A stretch of 64,000 nucleotides of DNA from Nilaparvata lugens (taxonomy: Eukaryota; Arthropoda; Insecta; Hemiptera; Delphacidae), in the NCBI RefSeq assembly GCF_014356525.2, contig NC_052508.1:59433441-59497440 (forward strand), read 5' to 3'. The number at the start of each line of letters is the position of its first letter. Position 1 is the first letter of the stretch. The translations under genes and the position numbers were made by a program. The notes under the pieces were generated by a model, which did no database searches, had not been told where the DNA came from, and was given only the letters and a program-made list of their open reading frames with translations. Of the stretch, positions 20,818 through 32,455 are shown piece by piece.

Positions 20818-21775
20818 TAAAAATGCGTACAGAAGTGAGAGTCACGAACACGTGCATTTGGTGTTCATCAGCTGATGATGTGCTTATTATATCTTTATTT
20901 GTACAGAAACAGTAAGATACAGATATAATAAGCATATCATCAGCTGATGAAGAGTGAAATGCGCATGTCTGTGGCGCATAAAGCCCCGTTCTCACGACCC
21001 GTGACTTGCCAAGTCACAGACGGCCTTGATCTGCCGCTCGTCGAGTAACGCGTCGTGAGAATACTGCATCAGTTGCTTTTCGACCTAGCTCGAGGTGGCT
21101 CGACCGAGCCACGCGCCGCCACGAGCCGTTCCCGACTTTTGTCGGTAACTCATGAAACATCAAAGGCGCGAGCTCGAGCAGACGCGAGCCTCGCATCGGC
21201 TTGTGTACCCGTTCTCACGGCCTGCCATTCGCCGAGCCGAGCGCATGTCGAACGCATGTCCTTTTGTACTGTGTTGTTGTTGAGTTCGGTTGGTGGTTTT
21301 TAACTAGTTAAAAATGGAGTGGACTAATGAATAGTGATAGAGTTTTTGGATTTATACGAGCAGGAACCGATCATATGGAATCCCGTCAATGAAGAACATA
21401 AAGATAGGAACAAGTGTATGATGCTTGGAAACTGATTCAATCAAATTCTCGATAGAATGCTCATTAAAGGAACTGAAAAAGAAAAAGAAGTCACAACAGT
21501 TCTTTGCTTCAACAATTCTTTTCTTCAACAGTTCTTTGCACAACAGTTCTAAACAACAACTAGACACCGACCCAGAGACCACGGTGCTCGCGTACGTCCG
21601 AACGGGCTTGAGGTACGACGTGCCGCCCCGAGTCCCACCGAGCAAACCCGCGCCGTGAGAACTGTTGGCTCGCAATTCCAGAGACTTTTCGTCGATCTTC
21701 GGCAGATCCAAGGACGTCTGTGACTTGGCAAGTCACGCGTCGTGAGAACGAGGCTTAAGTCTGTACGCACCTTGA
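20818..21775. mobile_element. MITE with GTGCGTACAGA-type ends, interrupted
   Basis: The left end TAAAAATGCGTACAGAAGTG and right end GTCTGTACGCACCTTG are inverted. The interior (CATCAGCTGATG, TACAGAAAC, GATACAGATATAATAAG) matches the uninterrupted relative at 46239-46400. Without the nested 20982-21758 element it would be ~180 bp. Confidence 0.8.
20982..21755. mobile_element. 774-bp GC-rich TIR element with TAA target duplication
   Basis: The left end AGCCCCGTTCTCACGAC, CGTGACTTGCCAAGTCACAG is inverted at the right end (CTGTGACTTGGCAAGTCACG, CGTCGTGAGAACGAGGCT), giving ~45-bp termini, each with its own small palindrome. TAA flanks both sides (20979-20981 and 21756-21758). The interior is markedly GC-rich (CTCGACCGAGCCACGCGCCG) compared with its AT-rich surroundings. 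Open frames of up to ~119 codons lack known motifs. A 3-bp TAA duplication fits PIF/Harbinger (inference). Confidence 0.85.
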
Positions 21776-22486
21776 AAATAAATGTTACATTTTCTGGTTC
21801 GTAAACTTTCATGGCTAATATTTATTATCATTTCTTTACAGGTGGGTACTGTGTAACCTTCATCTTTATTGTTCATTCAGAATAAATTGAATGACATTTT
21901 CCGTCTCCCAGTAGAGCTGGTAAGTTTTGCATTTTTGATCACAGTAGGCCTACCATTAGTGATTGGAATACCTTAAATCATGAATCAGTTCAACTACACC
22001 TGTTCAGTTTAAAATTCATATCATGGAATATACTGCACCATAGTATACTCAATAGTAGACTCTACAGCTATGTATTACTACTAAAAAAATTTATACTATA
22101 CTCTTATATTATTACAGAAAAAAATATTATTATATATATTATTACTAGAAAAATAATACTATACTCTCATATTATTAAAGACTACTTCTTCATTTGATCT
22201 CACTTTCCAAATCATACTCAGTTAGGATTTGTTTTGCCTTCCATCAACCAACCTATGTAGGTTACATTCAGTACTTACAATCAAATTAAAAAGCAATACA
22301 ATCGATAAAAGCCGATCATTAAGTAACAACAAACTTTAATAACCTGTTCAATACTTTTAATATCCAAGGACATCCAGCTAATAACAGAGATAGTAATCGT
22401 TTTCAATTAGGAATGCAATATACAATAATAGTTCATGACCCACAGTTCACACCCACTGTCTATTCAAACACGCTCATCTCAAAGTA
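21776..22486. other. AT-rich, no gene recognised
   Basis: Contains an internally repeated ACTACTAAAAAAATTTATAC/ATTACTAGAAAAATAATAC stretch at 22075-22180. Confidence 0.4.
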
Positions 22487-22583
22487 TTGTGCTTGAATTC
22501 ACTTTGAACTGTCAGCATAGGTTAATTGGGAAGCATTGATGTTATCCATAATGAATGCAGACAGTTTTATGCTGCTCATCACA
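22487..22583 (+). mobile_element. short-hairpin MITE, copy 12
   Basis: AATTCACTTTGAACTGTCAG, GGGAAGCATTGATGTTATCC and AATGCAGACAGTTTTATGCT. The loop is close to consensus. Confidence 0.85.
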
Positions 22584-23052
22584 AAGTATTACATGAGAAC
22601 TTTTTTTGGAAGGTGATTTGACTGTGACAGAACAATACAAAACTATGATGAAGGGAGCTGAGAATTAAGCAACAGTGGTATTAGATGGTCTTCTATAGTA
22701 CCTATCATCAGAGAGAAGAGAAGTACTCTTATTTAAGTATATTCGCTTATCTCTGCTACTAGTAGTTCTGTGAACAGTAGACCTCAAGCAGTATTCTCAT
22801 CCACAAGTACCTGGTTGTAACTATAGATCTTATGGAAATACAGCAATAGACTTCTCCACACATCTGTGTAATCACTTGTCAGCTGATTTATGATGAATAA
22901 TTCTATAGTCTGATTTTTACTCCAATATTGACGTATGAAGGAGGCTCCTTTTTTCTGTTATATTATCCTTGAAATGCAAAATTTTCAAAAACCTTGTATA
23001 TACGTCGACGCGCAATTAAAAAAGGAACATACCTGTCAAATTTCATGAAAAT

Positions 23053-23479
23053 TAATTTTCGCCACACTGCACAGAAAGCAGCTGTTTTCCAGTCCCTACG
23101 TAGATCTGAAAGACATTGTTTGCAGACGACTCTCGTCTGACGTCAGAACAGGTTTCTTTCCGGCCTAGGCCGGAAAGAGTACCCTTCCCAGCCGCTAACA
23201 TGGAACTAAGAAGGGTGATCAAAAAACTTTTCATTATTTGTGTTCATTATTCAATAGTTAAAACATTATTTATAATAATATCATCTTATTGTCATTTGAA
23301 AGAATAAAAAAGTATAAACTCAACCTCCCACATAATTGAACATCATCTTTTAGGTTATTTAGACAAATCAGAATAAAAAATAAAAATACTTGGACAATTT
23401 CTGATATTCAGATTACCTCAGATTTGCTAGAGCTCTCACCTTCCACTTCTGCTTTCGGAAGTGCTTAGTAAACAACTAT

Positions 23480-23543
<64 letters not shown>

Positions 23544-23712
23544 TATATATATAATTGTTTATTTTTGTGTCTGGCGAAAAATAGCGTTCGCACCACGGGC
23601 AAAAATGTTTTTCCGGCTCTCAATCTTTTCTAGTCCTCGGCCTACGTCCTCAGACTTGAAAACCGATTTCGAGCCGGAAAAATCTCATTTTCTGCTCTAG
23701 GTGCGAAATATA
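23053..23712. mobile_element. insertion nested in copy 2 of the 'GAGCGAAGTGAGGTC' family
   Basis: Copy 1 is continuous where copy 2 has ~660 extra bases starting TTTTCGCCACACTGCAC and ending GGTGCGAAATATAATA. The short inverted TTTCGC at both edges may be its termini. It contains TTTCCGGCCTAGGCCGGAAA (palindrome), a (TA)n run and CGGCTCGAAATC/CGGCTCTCAATC segments. No protein recognised. Confidence 0.65.
23484..23556. repeat. (TA)n microsatellite
   Basis: About 36 TA units with a single AATAT interruption. Confidence 0.97.
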
Positions 23713-23865
23713 ATATACCGCGTTTCGCCGTAAATGCACAACATATAAACATATAAACATTCAAACATTCAAACATTCAAACATTAAGAGAAATGCCAAA
23801 CCGACGACTTGAATCTTAGACCTCACTTCGCTCGGTCAATTAAGTATATTCGCTTATCTCTGCTA

Positions 23866-24969
23866 TTATTGAATACAATTTTGAAAAAAGTACTGGATGA
23901 GACAGAACTTTGAGAATTGATGTAGGTACTATTTTACTATTTGACTATGAGCATAATAACTGCGCCGAAGATGAAAATTGGTTTCCACGAAAAAACAATG
24001 AGAGATGAGACATTTTTAAACCTATTTTGAAAAATATAATAATATATGTTTAGCGTATGGGAGATACATAACACTTAATATGGAGCTGATAAGTCTAAAT
24101 GTCTACATATACACTGCGTATTTCCAATTTCTTTGAGATGTGTAGTTTTTGGTCAGGAGAATATATGTTTCTTTGACCGCCATCATTTTCTAGTCCATTT
24201 AGTGTTAACCAATGTGCACCATTTGGAAGCGAACTAGCGTTACACATTATTTGAATGATTAAAACTGATTAATAGAGTAATTTTGAGGATAAATAAGGTT
24301 GAAATCATAATAAAATATGAGGTACATGCTTTCTCATCAAATTCATTGGATCAATTTATACATTCTCATTTTGCAGAAGTGTGAAAACTTCAATTAGAAC
24401 CAATGATACATTCTTATTTTGCACAGTAATGATACATATTGATGCATGATACAGTATCTTCTGCTCAGAATCAGAGCAGGAATTCATTGGAAAGCATGGC
24501 TTGGAATGAACTAAGCTCAATTTTTCGCGGGTGAGGGCAATGTTTGTAGAAAATCGTGGTGCTACTAGTACCTGGATCCACTATTCCAGGTATTTATTTT
24601 GAGCTTAGTAATCTAAAAATCGAGTTCGCTGGAATCCAATTGCATTCCTAAAAGTTTAAATAATTCCTCAAAATTCTAATTCGTGAAATGGTCCCCTTTA
24701 CACAAACTACTCTGAAAATAAAAACCGCTGAAATACAATTTTATCTTGAAATTCCGAAATAATGTATGATACTTTACTTTAGAGATAGTCTGTACTAATC
24801 TATTTATACTAATCTGTCGATCCAATAGCAACTAAAATGAATTAATAAAACTCCAAAGACAACTAGAATGAAGAAATAAAACCACAACGACAACTAAAAA
24901 AGAACAATTGAGAAAAAGTAAGATGTACATAATTGAATAACGATATTATCGGACACGTGTTAAACTTGC
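23866..24969. other. AT-rich, no gene recognised
   Basis: No recognised repeat or coding motif; AT-rich unique-looking sequence. Confidence 0.4.
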
Positions 24970-25062
24970 ATCACTATATAAACAGTCAGCATTGGTCCAA
25001 ATGAGAAGCAATGATATCATTCGCAAGAAATACTGACAATTTCTGGTGGATCTCACTCTAGT
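24970..25062 (+). mobile_element. short-hairpin MITE, copy 13
   Basis: AAACAGTCAGCATTGGTCCA, ATGAGAAGCAATGATATCAT, ATACTGACAATTTCTGGTGG and ATCTCACTCTAG. Confidence 0.8.
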
Positions 25063-25109
25063 CGATCTTCTAATATCTTGTTTCAAGCCGCTCTATTCTA
25101 TTCTTCTTG

Positions 25110-25860
25110 TGACGCAAAGAGGAAGAATGGACCCGCCAATCGGATAAGAATGAGAAGGACAAGAAGAACGGTGGAAGAGGGAGAGAGAAAGTAATGAAGG
25201 GAGAGAGTGACAAAGAAAGAGAAAGAGTGGAAGAGAATATTTGGATCTGATGGTGGACGACCTTCACCCTCAATGTTCTGGCGCGAGCTTTCTTCTCTTA
25301 GTAGGAGAAGAAAGGAGAAGGTGATGGAGTGGAATGGGAGTGGAGGAAAATATTAGATACTGTAAAAGAGAAGAGCAAGAAGAAAATAGTGCGGATTAAA
25401 TGTGAAGAAAAATGGTTCAGAAAAAGAAAATAGTGCGGATTAAATGTGAAGAAAAATGCGGATTAATAATAGTGTAACAACTGAAAATAGTTCCTCAAAA
25501 TTGATTTATCAATCATATTGTTTGTGACAATTTCAAGTACTTTTCATTCCACAGGAGTGTGTTAGTTGAGGATGAGAAGCTGAAGAGAATGAAAAGTGAT
25601 AAAAAGTATAATTCAACAAAGAAGTAGGAGAAGTAAGAAGTACATGAAGTGGTGGACGGACATGGAACTGATGGAGAGGGAGGCAAGAGGATATGGTCGA
25701 AGAGAATATATTATTATGAGATATGGCTCGAAAGAAGAAAAAGATGAAAAAGGAGAAGAAGACGAAGAAGGAGGAGAAGAAGATGACGAAGAAGGAGGAG
25801 GAGAAGAAGAAGAAGAAAAAGAAAAAAAAGAAAATATGGAAAATGAGAAAGATATATAGT
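25110..25860 (+). repeat. purine-rich tracts
   Basis: Two GA-dominated blocks (25115-25390 and 25600-25855), the second with AAGAAGACGAAGAAGGAGG and AAGAAGAAGAAAAAG runs. A ~40-base segment (AATAGTGCGGATTAAATGTG) is directly repeated at about 25386 and 25428. Lys/Glu-rich open frames here are compositional. Confidence 0.7.
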
Positions 25861-26383
25861 TATTTTATTTATTGGAGTTTTACAAATTTTAACAATAATT
25901 TATTAGTTCGCTTGGTGTTATACATAGGATGTTGCGAGTGAAGTAAAGAAGGCTTCATTATTGATGAAATATTGGGTGAAGTATATTTTTGCAACGCAGG
26001 AGTGCTGGGGGTGAAGAGATGTTTGATTTTGATACATTACTGCAACTACTAAAAAGGAGCATACTTTTATCGACTTCATGCAGATGGATCACAAGAATCA
26101 ACGTTCAAGCAATGTCAGATCACTCATACGACTCTGACTCTCCCATGTACTACAAAACCGCCAACAGATCATTGTTCGTAACTTTCAACTTATCAGTTCG
26201 CCACACTGCAGAGAAAACATGGATATCTGGATTTCTAGTCTGTTTCTTGTTCAGGAATAACTTATATTGTCTTTAGAAATCCTGTGTTGCCAAGTTTATG
26301 AAATGTTGAAGAAGGACGAAAACTAAACTTTTCCATTCAATACACACCCACTAGTACTGGACTAAATTTCATGAAGTAGTGAG
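25861..26383. other. no gene recognised
   Basis: A 95-codon open frame (25989-26276) lacks known motifs. TTCGCCACACTGCAGAGAAA near 26197 resembles the left edge of the nested insertion at 23053. Confidence 0.4.
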
Positions 26384-26477
26384 TAGTGAGATTTACTTGA
26401 GTCTGTCAGTATTGGTTGAATGAGAAGCAATGAAGTATTTAATGGAGAATGCTGCAAGTTTGAAGTGAACCTCACAG
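26384..26477 (+). mobile_element. short-hairpin MITE, copy 14
   Basis: TAGTGAGATTTACTTGAGTC, TGTCAGTATTGGTTGAATGA, GAATGCTGCAAGTTTGAAGT and GAACCTCACAG. Confidence 0.85.
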
Positions 26478-27224
26478 TGGAAAGTGCTATGGATCCTGAG
26501 TATGGACATTGAAAAGGATGAAGGTTCCGTTTAAAAAGACAACACGTGGGTGTATCATGCCCACTGTTATTATACTCTAGATGAATAGTAGCTCGAAGAA
26601 ACTAGTTAGTAACTAACAAGAAGCAATGCAGTAGCGTCTGTGAAGACGAGGAGATAATTAAGATTCAGGTAAGTGTTGACGGGGTAATTTTGTTGCTGAC
26701 GAAAAGAAAATTAATATTCGAAGAGAACGAAAGGTGTACAGTATACTAAAAACACGTGAGAGATGAGCGGAGATGAGGAGTAACATGTAAAGAAAGTGTG
26801 GGCACAAAAGAGAATAAAAGATAAAATATGATGGGATACGGAAGAGGTTAACCGTGACATGGAACAAGTTTTGTTACCAGGTTATAGTTATTTACAAATC
26901 AAATTTGTTCCTCTGAAATAATATTCCAAATATTTATGTTGTTGGAAGGCCTTGACTAAGTTCAATTCTGTTTTAAAAAAATTGAATTATTGTTTGTAGT
27001 CTTCTATGTTGAATTAGGAGTGGAGATCATACTATGAGAAGTGAAATTCACATTAATCAAAAATACTCTCAGACCCTGGTACAACTCAACAAGAAATATT
27101 GAAAATTACATGAAAATATCATATAAATAATTTACAGCTGTGCTAAGTGAGAGAAGTTGTGGGTATTTTTGCATTCAAAATTTTATAAATAACTTGATTA
27201 ATTCAATATAAAGTGATAATTAAG
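26478..27224. other. no gene recognised
   Basis: AT-rich with a GA-biased patch at 26700-26860; nothing recognisable. Confidence 0.4.
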
Positions 27225-27472
27225 TGTTATATTCAAATATAGTTTGGTGTTTTAATTTCTCTAAATTCAAAATTTTTAGCTTAAATATTATATTTTTGGA
27301 CGAAAATTGAACTTGAACGTTTTACAGTAGAAACATAACCTATTTTTTTGGACATTTTATTAATTATCAAAATTGGGAATGGAATAGATTTGGGCCAGCC
27401 TGTTGTTCCTTCCTAATCATATTATATGATTTGTGATTCTGTCCACGAATAAATAAATAAATAAATAAATAA
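27225..27472 (+). mobile_element. retroposon 3' end with AATA tail (copy 2 of 3)
   Basis: TTTAATTTCTCTAAATTCAA, GAACTTGAACGTTTTACAGT, AACATAACCTATTTTTTTGG and CAAAATTGGGAATGGAATAG, ending (AATA)n at 27451-27472. It matches 32022-32290 in inverse orientation over ~250 bases. Confidence 0.75.
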
Positions 27473-28185
27473 AAAAACATCAGAAACTTACATTAAAAAC
27501 AGAAGACTTACAGCAACCCTATTGAAACAATCTCTGAATTTTACAATTATAAATACAATTATTGTGAGCTGATAATATCGATAACATGATATTATTATAA
27601 CAAGATTTCACTAAAGAAATCGTGTATTGCAATGGATAATTCAGCAAAATCAGAATTATGGTTTATGATAATATTCCTGAATCCAATTTGTTCATCTGAA
27701 AAAATATCTCAAAGAACAGAAATTTATATTAATAATAGACCTAAATACTTGTAACTAGGCCTAAATAGACTTGTAACTCAACATAAGATTAATATTGGAA
27801 CTTACATGACAACACATGAGAAAATCACACATTAAAACCAGAAGACTCGCTTTCAGTAACCCCATTGAATATGTGAACTTCACTTGAAGTACAATTATAT
27901 AGAGCTGATAATATTGATAACAAGATAATATTATAACAAGATGAATTTCATTTAAAAAAGAATTGTGTGTGGCATCAAAATCAGAGTTTTGGTTTATTTT
28001 GGCTTGTAGTACACAATAGTGATAGTTGGATCCAATTTTCAAATAAGTTCGATAATGAAGACGTAATAATTTCAACGAAATTTGACAATTCTCAACAAGT
28101 TCTTCCTGAAAAAGGCCCTGAAGCTCAGTGGTAGAGCAACTTGCATAAATAAGAAGGTGCATCCCAAGATTGTTATTGCCTTAAG
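27473..28185. other. AT-rich with an internal near-duplication
   Basis: AACAGAAGACTTACAGCAACC-like sequence and GATAATATTGATAACAAGAT-like sequence each occur twice (about 27500-27610 and 27835-27940), so this is an old ~340-bp-offset duplication. No gene recognised. Confidence 0.5.
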
Positions 28186-28280
28186 TAAGTTTCACTTTAA
28201 ACTGTGACAGCATTCTTCACAAATATCATCAATACTTCTCTATTCAACCAATGCTGACAGTATGAAGTGAATGCCACTAG
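28186..28280 (-). mobile_element. short-hairpin MITE, copy 15 (reverse)
   Basis: AAGTTTCACTTTAAACTGTG, ACAGCATTCTTCAC, TTCTCTATTCAACCAATGCT and GACAGTATGAAGTGAATGCC. Confidence 0.85.
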
Positions 28281-29702
28281 ATCGGCCCCTTTGGCTTGCT
28301 GCTATCTCCCGCCTATCTAAACTATTCCATTTTACGAGTTTCGTTTTACTTTTTATTTCTCACCATGCTTGATCTTTATCTTACACTGTCTTCATTTCTT
28401 TCCAGTCCGTGGTCTAGAGCTAGACTAGAAAATGAGAGGACAAGTCTTGTTTCCTTATCAGGTTTTGTCTTTGCTTCACACTCTCGTTGCCTTTTGTACC
28501 CCAATTCTATGTTTCTCTAATCTTTGTCTTATTACTTTATCATTCGGCTAGGTGTCCAAGTGTCTCTTGTTACCTAAGTAGTTGTAATTCTAAGTTTCTC
28601 TTATCATTTTTCTTTTTCATTATCAATACCCCAGTTTTTGGTTCAGAATTTTCCAGTTTCATTCGAAATTTAGATATTTTGGATAAATTGTTTCTAATCC
28701 TGTGAGATTTTGTTATTCATGATATCTATTTTTGATTGAAGATTTTTCAGTCTTTTTAAGTGTAAATTGTTATTTTAATAAGTGATAGTAGCTCAACGTA
28801 CAATTTAATTTGGACTGCAGTAAAAATTTGAGAAGGGACAGTTTTGAGATAAGTCTGTTTTGCCTTCTCACAAAAGTGTAATAATAATGAAATTGTACAT
28901 AACTACATACAAATACAAAGTTATTTAGTTCATCTGCTATTGGCTGAATACTCCAATGTTCTAATCCAAATACTTTTGTAATTTGATAGAATTTCACCCA
29001 TTCAAGTCCATTCCATATTGGAATAGAATTAATTTCAAGCTTCGGCGATACGCGATATCTTAGAAGTATAATATTGTGATGATTCGATCTAATCATTGTA
29101 AAACAGATGAGAGATCTCAAGACTCACTCGATTAGAGTTTGTTTCACTATATGAAATGTGGATATAATTACTTGGAAATACAATTTTCATTTGATTTTAT
29201 CCCTAGTGTAACATTATTCCATTTTTTGATTGAGAATTAGTCATATCGATATCAGTTCTATAGTACAAATAATTTGAATTATGTATATTATAGGGCTACA
29301 CAATTTTCATTTGATCCCGTTCTATGTTGTGGAAGTCTTGATTCCATTCTGTAAACATAATTATTCGATTAGATATCCGTCAATTGAAACAATATCAGTT
29401 CGAATAAATGGGATTTTTCTGATGAAGTTTTGTAAGTGTTTTCATGTTTTCTAGTTTGAATATTTGGGATTTTTCCCATAGAGTTTCATCAGTGTTTTCA
29501 TGATCCATGAGTAAATTATGAAATTTCTTGTACAACATCCATTAAGCTTAACTTTCTCACAGACTTTCATGGTTCAGTAGCTGAAATCTGAGACGGAATT
29601 GCTCAATTTATCTCGTTTAAACACACACCTCACTAGGCAGCAGGCATATTAACACGCTCTTCAAACAATATACCACCATTTAAAGCTGATATAGCCTAAT
29701 TC
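28281..29702. other. AT-rich, no gene recognised
   Basis: A C/T-biased patch lies at 28330-28630. Open frames of 72-116 codons show no known domain. ATTTGGGATTTTTC-type sequence occurs twice near 29405-29475. Confidence 0.4.
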
Positions 29703-29774
29703 CTTCCCAATTGTCAGCACCAGTCAGATGGAATGGCATTGATGTTGTTCATAAGGAGTGCTGACAGCCTGTAC
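29703..29774 (+). mobile_element. short-hairpin MITE, copy 16 (partial)
   Basis: TTGTCAGCACCAGTCAGATG, GGCATTGATGTTGTTCATAA and GGAGTGCTGACAGCCTG. The right outer arm is deleted and it abuts copy 17. Confidence 0.75.
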
Positions 29775-29872
29775 TATAGTGAGATCTGTTTTAAATTGTC
29801 AGCATTGGTAGAATGGGAAGCCTTGACGTCATGCACGTGGAATTCTGACAGTATGGAATGAATCTCACTGAG
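29775..29872 (+). mobile_element. short-hairpin MITE, copy 17
   Basis: TATAGTGAGATCTGTTTTAA, ATTGTCAGCATTGGTAGAAT, AATTCTGACAGTATGGAATG and AATCTCACTGAG. It is adjacent to copy 16 in the same orientation. Confidence 0.88.
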
Positions 29873-30009
29873 CAACTTTATCCTGTGATAATTATTTACT
29901 TGGGCCTCCTTTGTAACACCCAATTCATTATTCCCAAACTGGCGCTACTGTTTTTGGTGGATAATGAAGACAATTTTTGGAAACTTTTCTTTGTTTTGTA
30001 GAAGGGAAG

Positions 30010-31400
30010 GGATCTGTTGTTCAGAAAAAGGGGTTATTATTATGGGGAGAAGTAACCACAGAATAAAAATGAGATGGAAGAGAAACTTGAGGGGAACCGC
30101 AAGAGGGAGAAGAAAAGTATGGAGGAGTACAACATGAGGGAAAAGAAGAAGATGGAGGAAAACAATAAGAAGAAAAGAAAAACACAAGGATTGAATGGCA
30201 AGATGGAGAATAGAGAAGAGAAAAAAGGATGAATAGAAGAAGAAGAAGAAGAAGAAGAAGAAGAAGAAGAAGAAGAAGAAGAGAAGAAGAAGAGAAGAAG
30301 AAGAAGAAGAAGAAGAAGGAAGAAGAAGAGAAGAAGAAGAAGAAGAAGAAGAAGAAGAAGAAGAAGAAGAAGAAGAAGAAGAAGAGAAGAAGAAGAAGAA
30401 GAAGAAGAAGAAGAAGAAGAAGAAGAAGAAGAAGAAGAAGAAGAAGAAGAAGAAGATAAATGAAAAGAACGAAGTGAGAAACAGGAGGAATCAGAGGGAA
30501 AATAATGTAAAGTTGAGGAAGGATTGAAGAAATTAAATAAGATCTTATTGGTGAATGAGGAGAAGTTTTGGAGGCGGACATTGATGTAGGAGGAGAAAGA
30601 AAAATCGAGGACTTCGAGATTAGGGAGAAGGGAAGGAGAAGAAAGATTGATGGATTGAGAAAGAGTTGGAAAAGAGATAAGTAATCGATGATTGTAAAAA
30701 GAGAAGGAAAGGATTTGTTGAAGAATGGGAAGGTGGATGCTGATGAAGAGGACGATAGAAAGGTGTGTTTGAGAAGGTGTTCATGAGGATAGTGGGATGA
30801 ATTTAAGATGATATGTTGAAAATTTAAATATCATTGAGATAAAATGAGAATATGAAGTGAATTGGAGTGTAATCATGAGTAGGAGGATGACAAGGAAAGC
30901 AGGATACAAACTGGAAATTTGAATAGTGAATGTAGATGATAAGCAAAACGAGTAGAACTAAGAACAGTAGAAGTGAATATAATGAGAATGAAGTAGAAAA
31001 TAATAGTCGTGAGATGAATGAGAGGAGTTGGGAAATGGTAAATTGGAGGAATTGAAAGACAGAGAGAATAAATGTGTAGCAAAAAGGGGTAAGAGGAGAG
31101 GTTGAATAAGAGTAATCGAAAAATTTGGAAAAATGAATTCTAGGGAGAGGTAGATTGGAAGGGGTAAGGGAGCAGACACCATGAAGAATTTGGAGAAGAG
31201 GAATTATAAAGAATTGTGTGATTTATAGTATACAAAACATATAGGAGGACAATATATAATGTTTCAACAGAACAAGTGATCTAAGAAAGATGAAGAGAAT
31301 TCTGAAATATATTAGAGATGAAAGAAAATGGAGACGAACAAGAAGAGGCGAATAAAAGTTTGTTTGAAGTAAGGAATAGGGAACAGTTCGAAGCCTGAGG
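30010..31400 (+). repeat. 1.4-kb purine-rich tract with (GAA)n core
   Basis: The plus strand is dominated by G and A. The core 30235-30457 is ~74 GAA units with occasional GAG slips. The flanks are degenerate GA sequence without periodicity. Poly-Arg/Lys and poly-Leu/Phe frames are shadows. Confidence 0.9.
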
Positions 31401-32021
31401 CTTAATTAATCTGTTCAACTTTTGTATCATCTTCCTGTAAGCACACTAACACTAACACACTAACATTAAACCAACACACCTGACCAACACACGCGCACTC
31501 ACACTCACACGCACAGCTTCCTTGCTTCTGGTTGGTTAATTGCATTACATTATCATCCACTGTACATCCCGAATAAGCCAACAAAAAGCATAGAAGTTTG
31601 TTTGTTATGAGCCTCCCTTTTGAATGGGATTGGGGCCTCTCATAATAAGGCCACTCATAAGGCCTTTTGTTGCAGTATAAGGCCTGTATACTTTCTCAAT
31701 TAAACTCTGTTCTGGTCTGAAAAGATGTAGAGGATTGGAACAACGGTTCATAGCAGAGATGAACGAACCGTTTCAGAGCTGCTGAATTTTTGTTTGAGAA
31801 ATCAATCTTAGGAACTATACAATATTAGTAACTCTGTACTGGGATAATCCACTCATAGCTGCTCCATTTAGGTGCCTCCCATTGGAGTAAGTTTATGAGT
31901 TTCTACCTAGTTGGACAGTAGGAGAATATTATTGGTTTCTTGAGAGAGTTCACAGATTGACTGGAAGTTCAGCATGGAAAACATAAACCAGAGGAAGAAG
32001 ATTTGAAATTGAATTACATTT
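31401..32021. other. no gene recognised
   Basis: A CA/AC-rich patch (ACACTAACACTAACACACTA) lies at 31440-31515 and an inexact GGGGCCTCTCATAATAAGGCC repeat near 31630-31670. Confidence 0.4.
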
Positions 32022-32290
32022 CATTTATTCGTAGATAAAATCACAAATCATATAGATATGATTAGGTAGGAGCAACAGGTTTGGCCCAAAACTATTCCAT
32101 TCCCAAATTTTGATAACATTCATTATCCGAAAAATTGATATTAATTCATGTCCAAAGAAATAGGTTATGTTCCTACTGTAAAACGTTCAAGTTCAATTTT
32201 CGTCTAAAAATATATATGAACTAGAAATTTTGAATTCAGAAGAATTAAAACACCAAACTATAGTTAAAATATTACATTCATTAGGAATGA
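32022..32290 (-). mobile_element. retroposon 3' end with AATA tail (copy 3 of 3)
   Basis: Reverse complement of the 27225-27472 family: CAACAGGTTTGGCCCAAAAC, TAGGTTATGTTCC, ACTGTAAAACGTTCAAGTTC and ACACCAAACTATAGTT, with the tail at the left edge (ATTTATTCG). Confidence 0.75.
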
Positions 32291-32455
32291 GTCGATAGTC
32301 TCCACCCAAGATTCTAGAAAAGAGTATGAAGTAGTAAGCAAATTACAGTTGGCAATAGTTAGCAACAGGTAAGTGAATTGTCATAAGCAGGAGAAAAATA
32401 ACATGATCACTTCTGATTAGATGAATAATATCATAGACTAATAATTAGTCTTCTC

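Larger units (their letters stand above)
22734..23865 (-). mobile_element. 'GAGCGAAGTGAGGTC' element, copy 2, with 25-bp flanking direct repeats
   Basis: A perfect 25-base direct repeat (TAAGTATATTCGCTTATCTC plus TGCTA) occurs at 22734-22758 and 23841-23865. Between them lies the family element in reverse orientation: TAGTTCTGTGAACAGTAGAC at the left, AGACCTCACTTCGCTCGGTC at the right. It is interrupted at about 23053-23712 by a second insertion. Compared with copy 1 (9520-9928), the AACATTCAAACATTCAAAC stretch is a small tandem expansion. No ORF. Confidence 0.85.

Noticed and set aside
28106..28165. tRNA-like AAGCTCAGTGGTAGAGCAAC (perfect A-box)
   Set aside because: No B-box, no T-arm and no complementary acceptor stem follow; it is at best an old tRNA or SINE fragment.
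30021..30581. 186-codon Leu/Phe-rich minus-strand frame
   Set aside because: It is a compositional shadow of the (GAA)n purine tract.
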